This document shows positions 31,371-42,730 of a stretch of DNA of 64,000 nucleotides, piece after piece (within the stretch, counting starts at the first letter, position 1; every line of letters starts with the position of its first letter). A program made the translations under genes and the position numbers. The stretch is from Bolinopsis microptera (taxonomy: Eukaryota; Ctenophora; Tentaculata; Lobata; Bolinopsidae). The stretch lies in contig NC_087075.1 in NCBI RefSeq assembly GCF_026151205.1, positions 10,338,303 through 10,402,302 on the forward strand, read 5' to 3'. The notes under the pieces are model-generated. The model was given only the letters and a program-made list of their open reading frames with translations, ran no database searches and was not told the DNA's origin.

Positions 31371-33815
31371 ATGTTACTAGGAAAAGTATCCGCAGCCTTA
31401 AAATGGAATGGGAGCCAGAGAAGTAAACTCCTAGACACTAGCCCTACTGTCATACAGGAACTCATAAAGAAACACCCCGAAAGCAGCCCATCACTCGAAT
31501 CTAGTCTGATGAAGGGACCCATTGAAGAAGTAGACAACGTCATATTTGATTCCATTGATTCCAGCAGAATTGAAAAGGTTGCAAGAGACCTCAGCGGATC
31601 TGGTGGGCCCTCAGGAACTGATGCAGAGACATGGCAGCATATTCTCTGCTCTAAGCAGTTTAAGAAAAAGCCAGAACTTCTAAAAGAAGCAGTTGCAGTT
31701 TTGGCCAGAAAGCTGTGTTGCCAAAAGATACAGCCCAACCACCTGAAAACATACATAGCAGGTCGCCTCATCCCCCTTGATAAAGACCCAGGGGTTAGAC
31801 CCATTGGGATTGGTGAAGTCCTTAGAAGAATAGTCGGAAAAGCAGTGATGACCACATTGAAACAGGACATTATCATGAACACAGCACCCATGCAACTGTG
31901 TAGTGGCTTACAAGGAGGAGTGGAAGCGGCCATTCATGCAGTCAGAAAGATCTTTGAAGAGGAATCCACAGAAGCGATCCTGTTTGTTGATGCTGAAAAC
32001 GCCTTCAATGCTTTAAATCGCAACACAGCCCTTAGGAATCTTCGATACACCTGTCCAGAGCTATTCACTTACATCCTAAATACATACAGACAAGAAGCTA
32101 ACCTATTCATTGCCAACAGTGATGACCACTTACAATCTCAGGAAGGAACTACACAGGGAGATACCTGTGCACTCGGATGGTATGCACTGAGCCTAATGCC
32201 TCTGCTCAGAGAAGTCCAGGTTAAACAGACAGAACCTGAAACAGAACCAGAATCAGACAGGGAACCCAACACTTATCCCAAACAAGTTTGGTATGCTGAC
32301 GACTCAGCAGCAGGGGGTAAACTTGATCAACTCACGAAATGGTGGGAGGACCTTAAAGATCATGGTCCCATGTATGGGTATTACCCAAAACCCAGCAAGA
32401 CATGGTTGATAGTGAAACCAGAGCATGCAACCAAAGCTAAGGAACTCTTTCCAGATGTTCAGATCACTACCAAAGGCCACCGTTATCTTGGGTCATATAT
32501 TGGATCAGAAGAAGGGGTAAAAGAGTTCATACTAAAGGAGACCGAAAGTTGGAAAGCAGACATTCTTGGACTCGTCGAAATAGCTGCAAACGAACCCCAG
32601 CTAGCCTACTCCGCTTTCATCTACGGAACCTCCAAAAGATGGAATTTTGTTTGCCGTACAACCCCAGGGATTTCCGACCATCTGAAACACTTGGAATATT
32701 GTGTCAAGGAAGACTTTATACCAGCCATTATGGGCAAAAGTTTTGTGCCTGATCAAATCAGAAAAATAGCTTCACTTCCTGCAAGAATGGGCGGGCTGAG
32801 CATTCCAGACTGCACATCAACAGCAGAGATGGAGTACACTAACTCAGTAAATGCTACAAAACAGCTCACAGAAGAAGTTTTTCAACAGCTTACTACTTTC
32901 CAACTAAACGAAGAACTGCAGCATGACATCATAAGTGAAGTAAAGAAGCGTAAGGAAGAGCTTTACAAACACCAACGTGAAACTATTATGAATGAGGTAT
33001 CCCCATCAACACAAAGGCAATTAGAACTCCTTAGTGAAAAAGGAGCATCCATTTGGTTATCCACACTCCCTCTAAAAGCATGTGGGTACGTCCTTAACAA
33101 ACAAGAATTCTTTGATGCCCTCTCACTCAGATATAATCTTACACTGTCTACAGCTAACAGAAGTCCCCTATGTGTATGTGGAAATCAAAATCATATCAAC
33201 CATACTCTAACCTGCAAAATCGGAGGCTACGTTTCACTTAGACACAATTCACTAAGAGATACAATAGCTGAACTCCTAACCACTGTTTGCAAAGACGTTG
33301 AAACAGAACCCCAGCTTCTCTCCGTTCCTCACACACTTGAACTATCTAATGGAACAAATAGACAGGATGGTGCAAGACTGGACATCAGTGCGAGATCGTT
33401 TTGGTCGCCGCTGGACAGGGCATTCACAGATTTAAGGGTACTTCACCCTCAAGCCCAGTCCAACAGTGACAAGAGCATCTCACAGATGTACCAATCTCAC
33501 GAGAAAAGCAAAAAACGTGAGTACAATGACAGAGTCCTCAATGTTGAAAAGGCTACCTTCACGCCACTGGTGTTCAGTACTACAGGAGGAATGGCAACTG
33601 AGGCTTCACAGTTTCTAAAACATCTCGCTGAAAAGATCAGCCTAAAGAAAGGCCAACGGTATTGTGATGTGATGTCATTTGTCAGACGCAGACTGCGTTT
33701 TGATCTACTCAGAACCTGTATAATCTCTATCAGGGGGTACAGAGGTACCAGAACCCTTCCACCTACGGCAATAAGTGATTTGGACCTTAACCTGATCAAC
33801 ACTCTTAAACCCTAA
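31371..33815 (+). CDS. retroelement reverse transcriptase with C-terminal zinc/endonuclease-like domain
   Basis: An 814-codon frame from the first ATG; the same frame is open upstream to about 31186. RT motifs: LIPLDKDPGVRPIGIGEVLR (finger/palm), FVDAENAFNALNR (motif A), EGTTQGDTCALGWYAL (motif B) and VWYADDSAAGG (motif C with YADD). Downstream are thumb-like LPARMGGLSIPD, a CVCGNQNHINHTLTC knuckle followed by RHNSLRDTIAELL, then ARLDISARSFW and DLRV, which could be the acidic residues of a restriction-like endonuclease. Such architecture occurs in non-LTR elements with a restriction-like nuclease; the exact clade is not assigned. RT motifs are intact, but the upstream frame is broken, so the copy is probably inactive. 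Confidence 0.85.
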   Translation: MLLGKVSAALKWNGSQRSKLLDTSPTVIQELIKKHPESSPSLESSLMKGPIEEVDNVIFDSIDSSRIEKVARDLSGSGGPSGTDAETWQHILCSKQFKKKPELLKEAVAVLARKLCCQKIQPNHLKTYIAGRLIPLDKDPGVRPIGIGEVLRRIVGKAVMTTLKQDIIMNTAPMQLCSGLQGGVEAAIHAVRKIFEEESTEAILFVDAENAFNALNRNTALRNLRYTCPELFTYILNTYRQEANLFIANSDDHLQSQEGTTQGDTCALGWYALSLMPLLREVQVKQTEPETEPESDREPNTYPKQVWYADDSAAGGKLDQLTKWWEDLKDHGPMYGYYPKPSKTWLIVKPEHATKAKELFPDVQITTKGHRYLGSYIGSEEGVKEFILKETESWKADILGLVEIAANEPQLAYSAFIYGTSKRWNFVCRTTPGISDHLKHLEYCVKEDFIPAIMGKSFVPDQIRKIASLPARMGGLSIPDCTSTAEMEYTNSVNATKQLTEEVFQQLTTFQLNEELQHDIISEVKKRKEELYKHQRETIMNEVSPSTQRQLELLSEKGASIWLSTLPLKACGYVLNKQEFFDALSLRYNLTLSTANRSPLCVCGNQNHINHTLTCKIGGYVSLRHNSLRDTIAELLTTVCKDVETEPQLLSVPHTLELSNGTNRQDGARLDISARSFWSPLDRAFTDLRVLHPQAQSNSDKSISQMYQSHEKSKKREYNDRVLNVEKATFTPLVFSTTGGMATEASQFLKHLAEKISLKKGQRYCDVMSFVRRRLRFDLLRTCIISIRGYRGTRTLPPTAISDLDLNLINTLKP

Positions 33816-33911
33816 AAGGTCATGGAGTGCTCTAGTTGGATGGGGGTCTAAACTGCTTTTTGTTGTGATGTGATTTAGTGGATTTTATATATAAAATAAA
33901 TAAATAAATTC

Positions 33912-34090
33912 TAACATTTATTACACGCTTCGACATTAAAATATACCCAACAAAGATGTACATTAAAGTCATTCAAGCGAGACTTAGTGTTGAAATAGCA
34001 AGATTATGGACTTTTTAAACAGTTCAGATTTTATGAACAAATATTTGTATGAAGTTACCAAAATTATGCACTTTCATATCAGTTCAGACA
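33912..34090. other. spacer between two retroelement tails
   Basis: AT-rich; probably includes the 3' UTR of the minus-strand LINE fragment. No gene. Confidence 0.4.
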
Positions 34091-34780
34091 TTATGGACAA
34101 ATATTAGAAATATTATCAAAAGCTAGTTGGAAATAAAACGTCTTTAGGGCATTTTTAAAACATTCTACAGATGATAATGATCTCACTGAGTAGGGTAGTT
34201 CATTCCAAATTTTTGGTCCACAAAACATAAATGCAGCATCTGTTCGTCTGAAATGAGGAGCAGGAGGAACTTTCAACAAATAAAAGTCATCATCTAGTCT
34301 GGAACTTCGTCTTCGTACTTCCCTTAGATTGACGTGTCCTTGTAAGTACTGAGGGGCTATGTTATTAAGACACTTGAAGACCAGAAGTGATATTTTGAAC
34401 TTAATTCTGAACCGAACAGGCAGAAAGTGGAGCTTTTTGAGGTAAGGCATGATAGGTTCACGTATCTTTTTTCCGTAAAGACCAAAGATAAATCTAGCAG
34501 CATTGTTCTGTATCTTTTGTAGCTTATGGAGATTCTTTTCTGTTATACCATAATAGACTGAGTTGCAGTAGTCTATGAAACAGAGGATATTGGAGTGAAC
34601 TAACTGAACTTTTAGGTCATGGGAAAGCTTCGAACCGATTCTTGCTAAGTCCCTTTGATTCAAATAACATACTTTGGAGACAGCATTTATTTGAGAGTCC
34701 AGATTCATTTGGTGATCGAAAAGGAATCCCAGGTTCTTGGCCTTGCTAACAGGGCAGATTGAGAGGTCTCCTAAATCCAT
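34091..34780 (-). pseudogene. LINE reverse transcriptase, C-terminal fragment
   Basis: A 229-residue frame with the typical thumb and tail of CR1/Jockey-like LINEs: KNLGFLFDHQMNLDSQI, HSNILCFIDYCNSVYYG, LQKIQNNAARFIFG, LHFLPVRFRIKFKISLLVFK, and the terminal FCGPKIWNELPYSVR. The RT catalytic core is missing, as in 5'-truncated LINE insertions. Confidence 0.88.
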
Positions 34781-37121
34781 TGTCTGGATTGGGCTGACAT
34801 ATATATTATTACAAAGGGTTTTATTTTTATTTTTACCTCAGTTTTTAAATTTGTACCATTTTTACAGAATTTTATATAGGGTCATTGCTATATTATGTGT
34901 ATTATATTGTTTGAATATTTTATTAAGAAACAAAAAAAAAAAATTTATTATTATTATTCACTGCATGGGATTGATGTAACTGAATTTTCCTCCTTTTATT
35001 GGCTTTGAATTATAATGACCACTTAATTAGCAGGTGTACATGTGTATCAGTTGTTCCTGTCAATGAAGTGTGCAGAATGATTTGCAGGAGCTTTGATTTT
35101 AGACTGTTTGTTCGTCACATCCGCTATTCTGCTCAAGCCATTTTCTACCATTCTCCGAGATACTGTTCCAATTGATGACCACTTTGTGCTTGGTGTGACT
35201 GAAAGCTTCCTGTGATGCTGAAACACCCTTTAAATTTCAGATAAGAGGAGATACTTTTCACTAAAAGAATTGGCAATGTGAATGAGTTTTCAATCACATG
35301 AGTGATTTCTGTGGATAAGATGCTGATCATTTTTCTTGATATTACATGTACATACAGTACTTGATGGAGCCTGGTAAGATGTGTGCTGGACATGTAGAAA
35401 TACTGCAGGAGATTATATTATACAGACTGCAGTGGAAAGGTACCTAGCAAGCACTTATCAAATCTGGTGTTTTCTTACTATCCTGACAGTATGCTCACTT
35501 ACTTATATGGCATCAAACTAGGAGATAATGTATTCTTTAACTACGTGGTAGGTTCTAATCTTCACCTGCAGAGCAAGTACGTAGTAGTCAATGGAACCTG
35601 GTTACATTTGTGCTGGACATGAGGTAGCTACACGCTCACAGTGGTCATTAACGGGAAGGTCATTACATGTAAATATGTCAAGTAAAAAACAAGTTAGATA
35701 TGTTTGATCTTGTGGAGAAGATGTAGAGTATTTATCTTGATATTACACCTACGTATTTTCCTTACTAGCAATCAAGAGGAACTAGCTACTACCAAGCAGG
35801 AATGTTTTGGAACAAAAGCATCTTTTGGGAACTTCAACCAACTTTGGTGCAGATGATGCGCATTCTTATTGACATTACACATACATATTTTGTGGCACTT
35901 TGAGAAAAAAAGATACGGAAATGTTACAGAGTTTTTTTGATGTACTGAGACATTAAGTTACTTCTCTGAGTACTCTAACCAACTCTCTAACTATCACCGA
36001 AAACAAACTAGCTACTACGAAGCAGAGGTTAGCTGAGACAAAAACTTCTCTAATACCTCTCATCAGCTCCCTCACTTATTGGAGTTCTTATTGAAATTAC
36101 ACTTACATATTGTGTATAACCTGAACAAAGAACTGAATAGCACTGAGTTCTTGTTGCAATAACAAATACACATTCGGAGGAGAAATGTTTAAGCTGAACA
36201 TATCCAATAGAGTGTTGAGTAACACTGAGTTCTTGTTGATGTTGCACCTACATATAATTGTCTGGAGCTTAACTTATTGTGGACTGGAGGTAGGCTGTGT
36301 CTAGGAAACTATGTAGACGGTTAAATATTCGGTGAAGAACTCTATGACCTTAACATGTATAATAGAGTACTGGATAACTCTGAGATTAGAAGTCAGTCTC
36401 ACGTGTGTTCAGCTGAGGAGGAGAGACTATACAGCAGCAGCAGAAATCTCAGATGAGAGACCATATTATTACAAGAAGATTGTTGCCGTGGAATAGGGTA
36501 GATATTTAAGTACTGGATAGCTGATATTAGAAAAATGTCATCTCACTAGCTACTACGAAGCAGGAGTTAGAAAAAGCAAAGGATTGTCTGTCCTCTCTAA
36601 CAAGCCCCTCACTTATTGGAATTCTTATTGCAATTACACCTACATATTTGGAGGAGACCGTTATAAGTTGAACATTTACAGTAGAGTACTGAGTTGGACC
36701 AGCACTGTGACTGAGTTTTCAAGAGAATGTACTGAGCCATTAACTAACTGTCCCAGATTGCGTAAGAATGAGGGAGACTGGGAATACTGAACTGGATATT
36801 AGCCTGATATTATTATTACAATATGACATGCACAAATAAGATAATTAATCTATACCAAAACTGTTTACATACGATAATTAGTTTCATTGCTCTTTTAGTC
36901 TTAATACTATTTTAAATCTATTTCCTGAGTATCATTGATTTTACTTTTCATATGGCACAATAAGCAATATAAAAAATAACTGTTGTAAAAGTTGGTCAGA
37001 TGTCATCTCTGCCAGTTTCAATGAAATTTTTAAACATGACATCATCATTTTGATGATCCAATGATACTGTAACTCTTGCCTTTACCAACCTTTACGAAAC
37101 AAAACCACATTTTCCCAGCTA
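34781..37121. other. intergenic with degenerate long repeats
   Basis: About 35330-36780 holds diverged copies of a block containing ACTAGCTACTACGAAGCAGG (near 35779, 36008 and 36549) and CCCTCACTTATTGGAGTTCT (near 36068 and 36604), a period of roughly 230-540 bp. No credible exon. A poly-A followed by (TTA)n near 34935-34960 may be another retroelement tail. Confidence 0.5.
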
Positions 37122-39908
37122 ATGTCTGGTATCTATGTAGACCAACCTGAAATCAAGCAGAAGCCAGTGTCAACAGTTCGAGCACAGAACAGCCTGTGGT
37201 TGGTGAAGGTTCCTAAGTATGTAACTGATAGGTTGAGTAAGTGTGAACCTGGTAGCCAGTTTGGTGTTATTCAGACTCAGAGGAGCGCAGCTGGACAGGA
37301 GGTTATTTTTACTGCTCATCATCTCAACTACTACTTTGTTATCTATTTTTCCTTTTACAGGGTTAGGTGGCCGAGTGGTTACAGCGTTCGTTGTAGTGTA
37401 TCGTAAAACACAGTAGTATTATACAGGGTGGCCCAGAAGTAACTACCCACACGGAACCCTTTAATAACTCACGTAATTCGTATTAGAATTGCTCGAAAAT
37501 TTCAGAGAATATAGATATGGGTCAAACTTAGATTTCCTGAAAGATTCGAGCAATTCTAATACGAATTCTAATACGAATTACGTGAGTTTTTAAAGGGTTG
37601 TGTGTGGGTAGTAACTTCTGGGCCACCCTGTAGTACTATATTACCAGTATGTCTGTTTGAACGGAATCTTCATCATCACTTAAAAATCTTATCGATGTTT
37701 TTTAAATGTACTGATTGATGCATGAAGTGTTTGGTGGCTGTAGTTATGTTAAGATTGAATTTGAACTAAAAAATGTAAACTCCAAATGATAAATTGGTTC
37801 TTGAATCTAACCAGCTTTCATTGTTATAAATTGTTGAATCTGTAAAATTTGCTAAAATTAAATTTCTTGTTTCATCGAATTTCTTGGTTCATTGAGCTGA
37901 TCAGTACGTGTTTCAGTTCACATTTGAAGTGGACCCGAAGCTGTGTGAGCAGAGTAATGGTCTCCCAGCATGTCCCTCTGTTCACACCATGAAACTTGGA
38001 ACACTTGCAGGTAATCATCTTAGTAGATTTAGGAGCACTATCTACATCTAAGTAGATTTAGGAGTGCACTCTGTTATTACCTGTGCTGATAATCGCTATT
38101 TTTACTACAATTAAACTAGAGAGGATCAGGAGTAGTATGCTTATTTCAAAACATTATTGACACTAAACAGCCTGAAAGTTTAGAATCCCGCTGCACTGAA
38201 TACCAGTGACTCCTGGCATGCATTTAGAATCTGGTTGTAAAGGAGCCTTCACTTTGACTAACCCCAACTGATCCATTATTGTAGGTGTTAACAGAAATCT
38301 AGCTGTGTACAGTGACACGGAGGATGCCATTAACATTGAGGGAATTGTCAAGACCAAGTTCGATGTCATGCAGCGCAGTGACCCTAAATCCTCTCTGTCT
38401 TATATGAAGTTGAAACGGTACATCTTATTTCACTATAGTTGTATTTGAATTTCTGCTTTTAACATTAATCTTTTAAGATTGTATCACGGAAGCTATGCTT
38501 CGGGACTTATTCTTGGTATCTTTTTAAGGAAAACTATTTAAACTATTTTAGTCAAGGTAGTGTTCACTTATTTATTGTATCTAGGTTTGAAGCGGAGAAA
38601 AAGATGGACCCTGGACGTAAAATAGTGATCACCAACAAATCTCATAACAACTTTAAACCTTCCAATGTTTCAAGAGAACAGGTAATTAGTGGAAGAGCCC
38701 ACATACAATTTCTACCATTTGACGATACAAAATATGCTGATGTCGAGAATAACTAGATATTTGGCATCTTTGTGAAATATTATGTAGGGTCGGAACGATA
38801 ATTTGTGGCCTGATGGTCATTCAAGAAAATTTTTTCTAAAATCTCTTATTATATTCTGATCATTTTACGTTTATCAAAGCTTTCTTTGGAAATAGAACTT
38901 TGAGTAACTCAATCGTATTTGTGTTATCCTCAGTGACCTTCTAAGATGGTCATTCAAGAAAAGTTCAGTCAAAACAGTGAAATTTGGGTCGCGGAAAGCT
39001 GAAATTCGAATATGTCCTACCGGTAGGACATATTCAAAATTTTCATTGCATAAAAGTTTTCTCTGATATATATATAATTTATTTAATCCATTAATAACCT
39101 GAATAACCTGCTTTTCAGATGTACACAACGAAAGCTGAGCGAGAAGAGAAGCTGCGGAATAAGAGGACGAGACTTGACGCGGACGCGGTGGAAAGTATGA
39201 TACTGCGCGCTTTCAAGAAAAACCAGTACATATCACAGAAACATCTCGTATCAATAACTGAACAGCCTGAGGTTTGTACCTTCAGATAGTCCTTAACATG
39301 TTTTTTGAACACTTAATGATGAAGTTGCTATCACAAAAAAATTCTGCTTTGTGAGCTATATGTTTATACTTTTCTTCTTCTCTCTGGTATGTACTGCTTT
39401 GTGAGCTATATGTTTATACTTTTCTTCTTCTCTCTAGTATGTACTGCTTTGGGTGGCAGATACTCAGATACTGCACGTTTTATTCCTGGAAACAAGGGAT
39501 GACTCACTTTTAAAACTTCCGGCCATGTTTTTTTTCTCCTTTTCTGTAAACTGAAAATAACTTGAACAGTCGAAAAAACTGTAATTCCTAATATTATACT
39601 ATTATAGCGAAACAGAAACCTTTACCATCTGAAATATTGTCAGAATACCACCATTAGGGTAGTAATTAGGGTGGTAATTAGGGCACGGTAATTAGGGTGC
39701 TGCCACCTCCATAGCAGAGGTAGGAGGGACTGATATTACTGATTTCCAATTTATCACACAAAACTCTCCTCCCCAGGCATATCTTAAAGGATTCCTACAC
39801 AAAATGTGTGTGTACAACCAGAAGACCCCTCACAAGAACACGTGGGAGCTGAAACCAGAGTACCGGTACTATGAGACTGATGGTCAGGGACCTTCTGAGG
39901 AAACTTAG
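37122..39908 (+). CDS. GTF2F2: General transcription factor IIF subunit 2 (TFIIF beta, RAP30)
   Basis: Six exons (37122-37301, 37917-38010, 38285-38417, 38585-38681, 39119-39271, 39777-39908) join in frame to 262 residues; the human protein is about 249. Diagnostic stretches: SLWLVKVPKYV near the N-terminus (dimerisation with the alpha subunit), GIVKTKFDVMQRSDP, YMKLKRFEAEKK, and the C-terminal winged-helix region with MILRAFKKNQYISQKHLV and HKNTWELKPEYRYYE. TFIIF binds RNA polymerase II and brings it to promoters. Intron 1 contains a 207 bp mariner-like MITE and a tRNA-like scrap; intron 5 contains a direct duplication. The start ATG has no competing upstream in-frame exon visible. Confidence 0.93.
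37361..37395 (+). repeat. tRNA-like A-box scrap (possible SINE remnant)
   Basis: GGTTAGGTGGCCGAGTGGTT resembles the 5' end of a tRNA-Leu/Ser and contains an A-box (TGGCCGAGTGG). No B-box follows before the MITE at 37424, so this is not a working tRNA gene. Confidence 0.4.
37424..37630. mobile_element. mariner-like MITE, 207 bp
   Basis: The ends are CAGGGTGGCCCAGAAGTAAC and its reverse complement with small indels, extending about 75 bp inwards (shared ACTCACGTAATTCG core), flanked by TA on both sides. Located in GTF2F2 intron 1. Confidence 0.85.
39343..39450. repeat. tandem duplication of ~51 bp
   Basis: TGCTTTGTGAGCTATATGTT and the following ~30 bases occur twice with one difference, within GTF2F2 intron 5. 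Confidence 0.85.
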
Positions 39909-40014
39909 TGGGTCCTCACTGAAAGGGGGGGCGTTTTTTGAGTGGAGCGGGGGGGGGGGGGGGGGGGGGCAAAAAGTAACGTTACGCCACTGGGGCTCAG
40001 CAGTCTGTTAGGGG

Positions 40015-40146
40015 TCGTTCACATATTACGTAATCATTTTTTGGAACATTTTTACCCCCCCCCCCCGTAATCAGTTTTAAAATTACACTAGCGTAATCAT
40101 TCGGAAACCCCCCCCCCCCTCAGCTGATTACGTAATATGTGAACGA
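40015..40146. mobile_element. miniature inverted-repeat element, 132 bp
   Basis: A 22 bp perfect inverted repeat, TCGTTCACATATTACGTAAT(CA), at both ends; the interior has two C homopolymers. No clear target duplication. Confidence 0.8.
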
Positions 40147-40823
40147 ACTTTTATAAAACTTATTCACATTCTTGTGATGATCTGGCGGATGTGGCATCAG
40201 TTTTATGTTTGAAGATTAAAGCGTGTGATATCTTCAGAAAGTGAGCTTATAGTTAAAATACGTTATATTTTTTGAAGGCTCAAAAAGTCGATGCTTTCCA
40301 ATTAATTACCATTTGAGTTTCACACGACGATTTATATGAGGCCTGAGCCCTATCACCCATGGACATTGGACAAGTATTGTTTATTTGTATCAGATATTAA
40401 ATATGGACATTCAATTCGACTTGGCTGGGTTATGTTTCAAGTCATGGGTTATTTGTTCAATATTATTTCCATCGTGCATTTTTATATTGCCTGCTTTAAA
40501 GAAACACAATATTAAGTTATCCCAACATACAGACAACCTAGTCTTAATTAGGCGCCATTCTAAGCAACACGATGAACCATATTACAGTGTAATGGCTAAA
40601 AGAAACCTCACCCATGCAATGGCTGCCACATAACGTCATGTACTCAGGAGCAGAAAAAGTGCCTTATATTGAATGTGGTCAAGACGGTTCTATAGAATTA
40701 ATTAAAGAACTAACGGTAGACATTAGACAAATCTCAAACTATTTTATTTTTATTTGATTTTATATTCTTATTTAAAATTGTTCAAAATTGCTTCTTCTCT
40801 GATTAAAAAAAATGTATTCATAA

Positions 40824-40923
40824 CAGGGACAAAAGGAAATCGCGGCATGTACGGAATCGCGATTTTTCCCATTATTTGCGACAAATTTTATGTATAGTTC
40901 GCCGCGAAATCCTTTTGTCCCTG
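40824..40923. mobile_element. hAT-type MITE, 100 bp
   Basis: The ends are CAGGGACAAAAGGAAATCGC and the reverse complement of CAGGGACAAAAGGATTTCGC. The flanking 8 bp duplication ATTCATAA (40816-40823 and 40924-40931) is perfect. CAGG-type ends with 8 bp duplications are typical of hAT. Confidence 0.9.
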
Positions 40924-41056
40924 ATTCATAAGTGTCTATGACAGAACGTCAACAGAACTGCTCCGTATAAACATATAATCATGAACTGAAGTATGAGACT
41001 GTTAAATGCTTCTGTAAATTTTATCTAAATTTACATTATCCCTAGGAAATATCACA

Positions 41057-42730
41057 ATGGCAGAAGGTATATCAGTGCCAATGAATTTCGGGATCCGGTT
41101 TCTGGACTCTCCGACCCACAGTACCCTGGAACTAAAAACAAGTCAAGGGAAAATAGTGAGAGCCAGCTCAGTGATCCTATCATTCAACAGTCCCGTGATT
41201 GATCACATGACCACAACTCTACATCTGACCTGTGTTGATATGGAGGAGTTCAGTGAGGAAGCTGTGAGATATTTTGTCCACGCTGTGTACACCGCTGAAA
41301 CTCCACTCATCCCTGGAGATATGTTTAGAGATATTAACAAGATGAGTCACGTGTTCAAAGTCACGTGGTTAGTTGACAGATGTGTCGGACTTTTCTCTCA
41401 GCTTGCTGATGCTAACTTACAGCCTTCTTACACAAACCTCCGTTTCATTTTCGAGGAAGCTGTTTTTGCTCTCACCAAACTTAACTGTCGGAAACTAAAG
41501 GAAATAGTTTTCGCAAAAATAAAGTCATCAAACATGACAAAAGAGTTCATTGCCAAGTATATGGAGGACCTTTCTGATCGGTCAGCACTTCAAACAGATT
41601 CAATTATCGAGTTAGCTGGATCTAACGTTCAATGGATTATTGAGCCATTTGCTCAATACCTGATGAACAAGGTTGTTGCTGAGGAAGCGGGCATTCATCC
41701 TAACTGTAAGCACATTCTTCACATTTGCGACTTGTCAAAATGGCAAGAGAAACACGCTGCTTTATTTGAAAATATGTTTGATTCTCTGGAGAAGTTAGCA
41801 GCTGGATGTTCTGAGGATCTGATTTGGGTTTTACAGCTACACAGAAATTTGTGCAAGCGAGCTCCCACTAAATCACTGGGATCGGATGACTCACCGCATG
41901 CATCCACATCAGTACGTTCTACAACTTCTGGAGGATCTGTAATTGGTACATCCGCTCAATTAGTTGACAAGAAACTTCACGAGAACGAAATTCCTAATTT
42001 GTTCCACACGTTGGACTGCGATCAAACGTTCGATGAACTAATTGATTGGATGTCTACTTCTAAGCAAGTCAGAAATCTTCTGATGTTCATTGAAGGTATC
42101 TGGACTTGGATGGTTAAGAATTGGAACCACCCTGTAATCGACTGTTCAACTACTTTGATGGACAGGATTGGAAATATAAGAAGAGAGCGAGGATGGAATG
42201 TTGTTCCATGTAACTATTTGAATGTTATGCGCTCTAGTAATAACTGGGTTTACTTCGTAACAGCAGTCAGAAATCGTCCAGACATTTGTTCGATTGCAGC
42301 TGATTCCGATGAGTTTTGGGTGGATGTGTACTGCAAAGGAAAACACAGCTTTGATTGTCTTTTTTCCCCTTACAATTACAGGCCATTCACCAGGATCCTT
42401 TCATATCCACATAGCAATCATCCTGGTTTGGAGCCTTGTACCAGACGTGACAAGCAGGCTTCATGTGGATTTACATTGAAGGTATGCAACAATGATGGGG
42501 AACTTTCCTTCAGACTTAATACTAATCCTGATAGTAACGGAAGTTTACATTTTCACAAAGAGTTCGAAGCGAAAGGAATGCACCTCGTAATCCGAGATGA
42601 TGCTGGAAAATGCTTTCCGATCAGTTGGTTTGGTAGACCAACAATTTCTAACAATACATTCACCTGGAAATATTCTCCAGTCCAAAAGAGACAGCAGTTT
42701 TGGTTTGTAGTTTTGATATCTTTATCATGA
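41057..42730 (+). CDS. BTB/POZ-like domain protein, intronless, 557 aa
   Basis: A single open exon. Residues about 12-105 look like a BTB fold: FLDSPTHSTLELKTSQGKIV, then RASSVILSFNSPVIDHM (the usual 'H..VLA..SPVF..M' position), then FSEEAVRYFVHAVYTAE (the '..F..LL.YIYT' position). A helical region (about 110-290) resembles BACK-like repeats. A Ser/Thr-rich linker (about 285-315) is followed by a C-terminal globular domain of about 200 residues, rich in Trp, Cys and Phe, that I do not recognise. BTB proteins often serve as adaptors for cullin-3 ubiquitin ligases. A splice acceptor-like CCCTAG lies 12 bp upstream of the ATG, so a 5' noncoding exon is likely. Confidence 0.7.
   Translation: MAEGISVPMNFGIRFLDSPTHSTLELKTSQGKIVRASSVILSFNSPVIDHMTTTLHLTCVDMEEFSEEAVRYFVHAVYTAETPLIPGDMFRDINKMSHVFKVTWLVDRCVGLFSQLADANLQPSYTNLRFIFEEAVFALTKLNCRKLKEIVFAKIKSSNMTKEFIAKYMEDLSDRSALQTDSIIELAGSNVQWIIEPFAQYLMNKVVAEEAGIHPNCKHILHICDLSKWQEKHAALFENMFDSLEKLAAGCSEDLIWVLQLHRNLCKRAPTKSLGSDDSPHASTSVRSTTSGGSVIGTSAQLVDKKLHENEIPNLFHTLDCDQTFDELIDWMSTSKQVRNLLMFIEGIWTWMVKNWNHPVIDCSTTLMDRIGNIRRERGWNVVPCNYLNVMRSSNNWVYFVTAVRNRPDICSIAADSDEFWVDVYCKGKHSFDCLFSPYNYRPFTRILSYPHSNHPGLEPCTRRDKQASCGFTLKVCNNDGELSFRLNTNPDSNGSLHFHKEFEAKGMHLVIRDDAGKCFPISWFGRPTISNNTFTWKYSPVQKRQQFWFVVLISLS

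Larger units (their letters stand above)
24253..33911 (+). mobile_element. PHD/reverse-transcriptase retroelement, interrupted and decayed
   Basis: The coding frame of one retroelement can be followed from about 24253 to 24511, is interrupted by a 6.3 kb insertion, resumes at 30851 and runs to 33815. It ends in an AAATAAATAAATAAA tail (about 33891-33911), as left by target-primed reverse transcription. The left boundary is not defined. At least two frameshifts (near 30943 and 31185) separate the PHD part from the long RT frame. Confidence 0.75.
39909..41056. other. intergenic with G/C tracts and two miniature elements
   Basis: Between GTF2F2 and the BTB gene. It contains a G run of about 20 (39950-39969), two C runs inside the 132 bp MITE, and a hAT-type MITE. 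A short frame at 40385-40633 shows no family features. Confidence 0.6.

Noticed and set aside
37361-37395. Functional tRNA gene
   Set aside because: Only a 5' arm and A-box are present. No anticodon stem, B-box or acceptor pairing could be completed.
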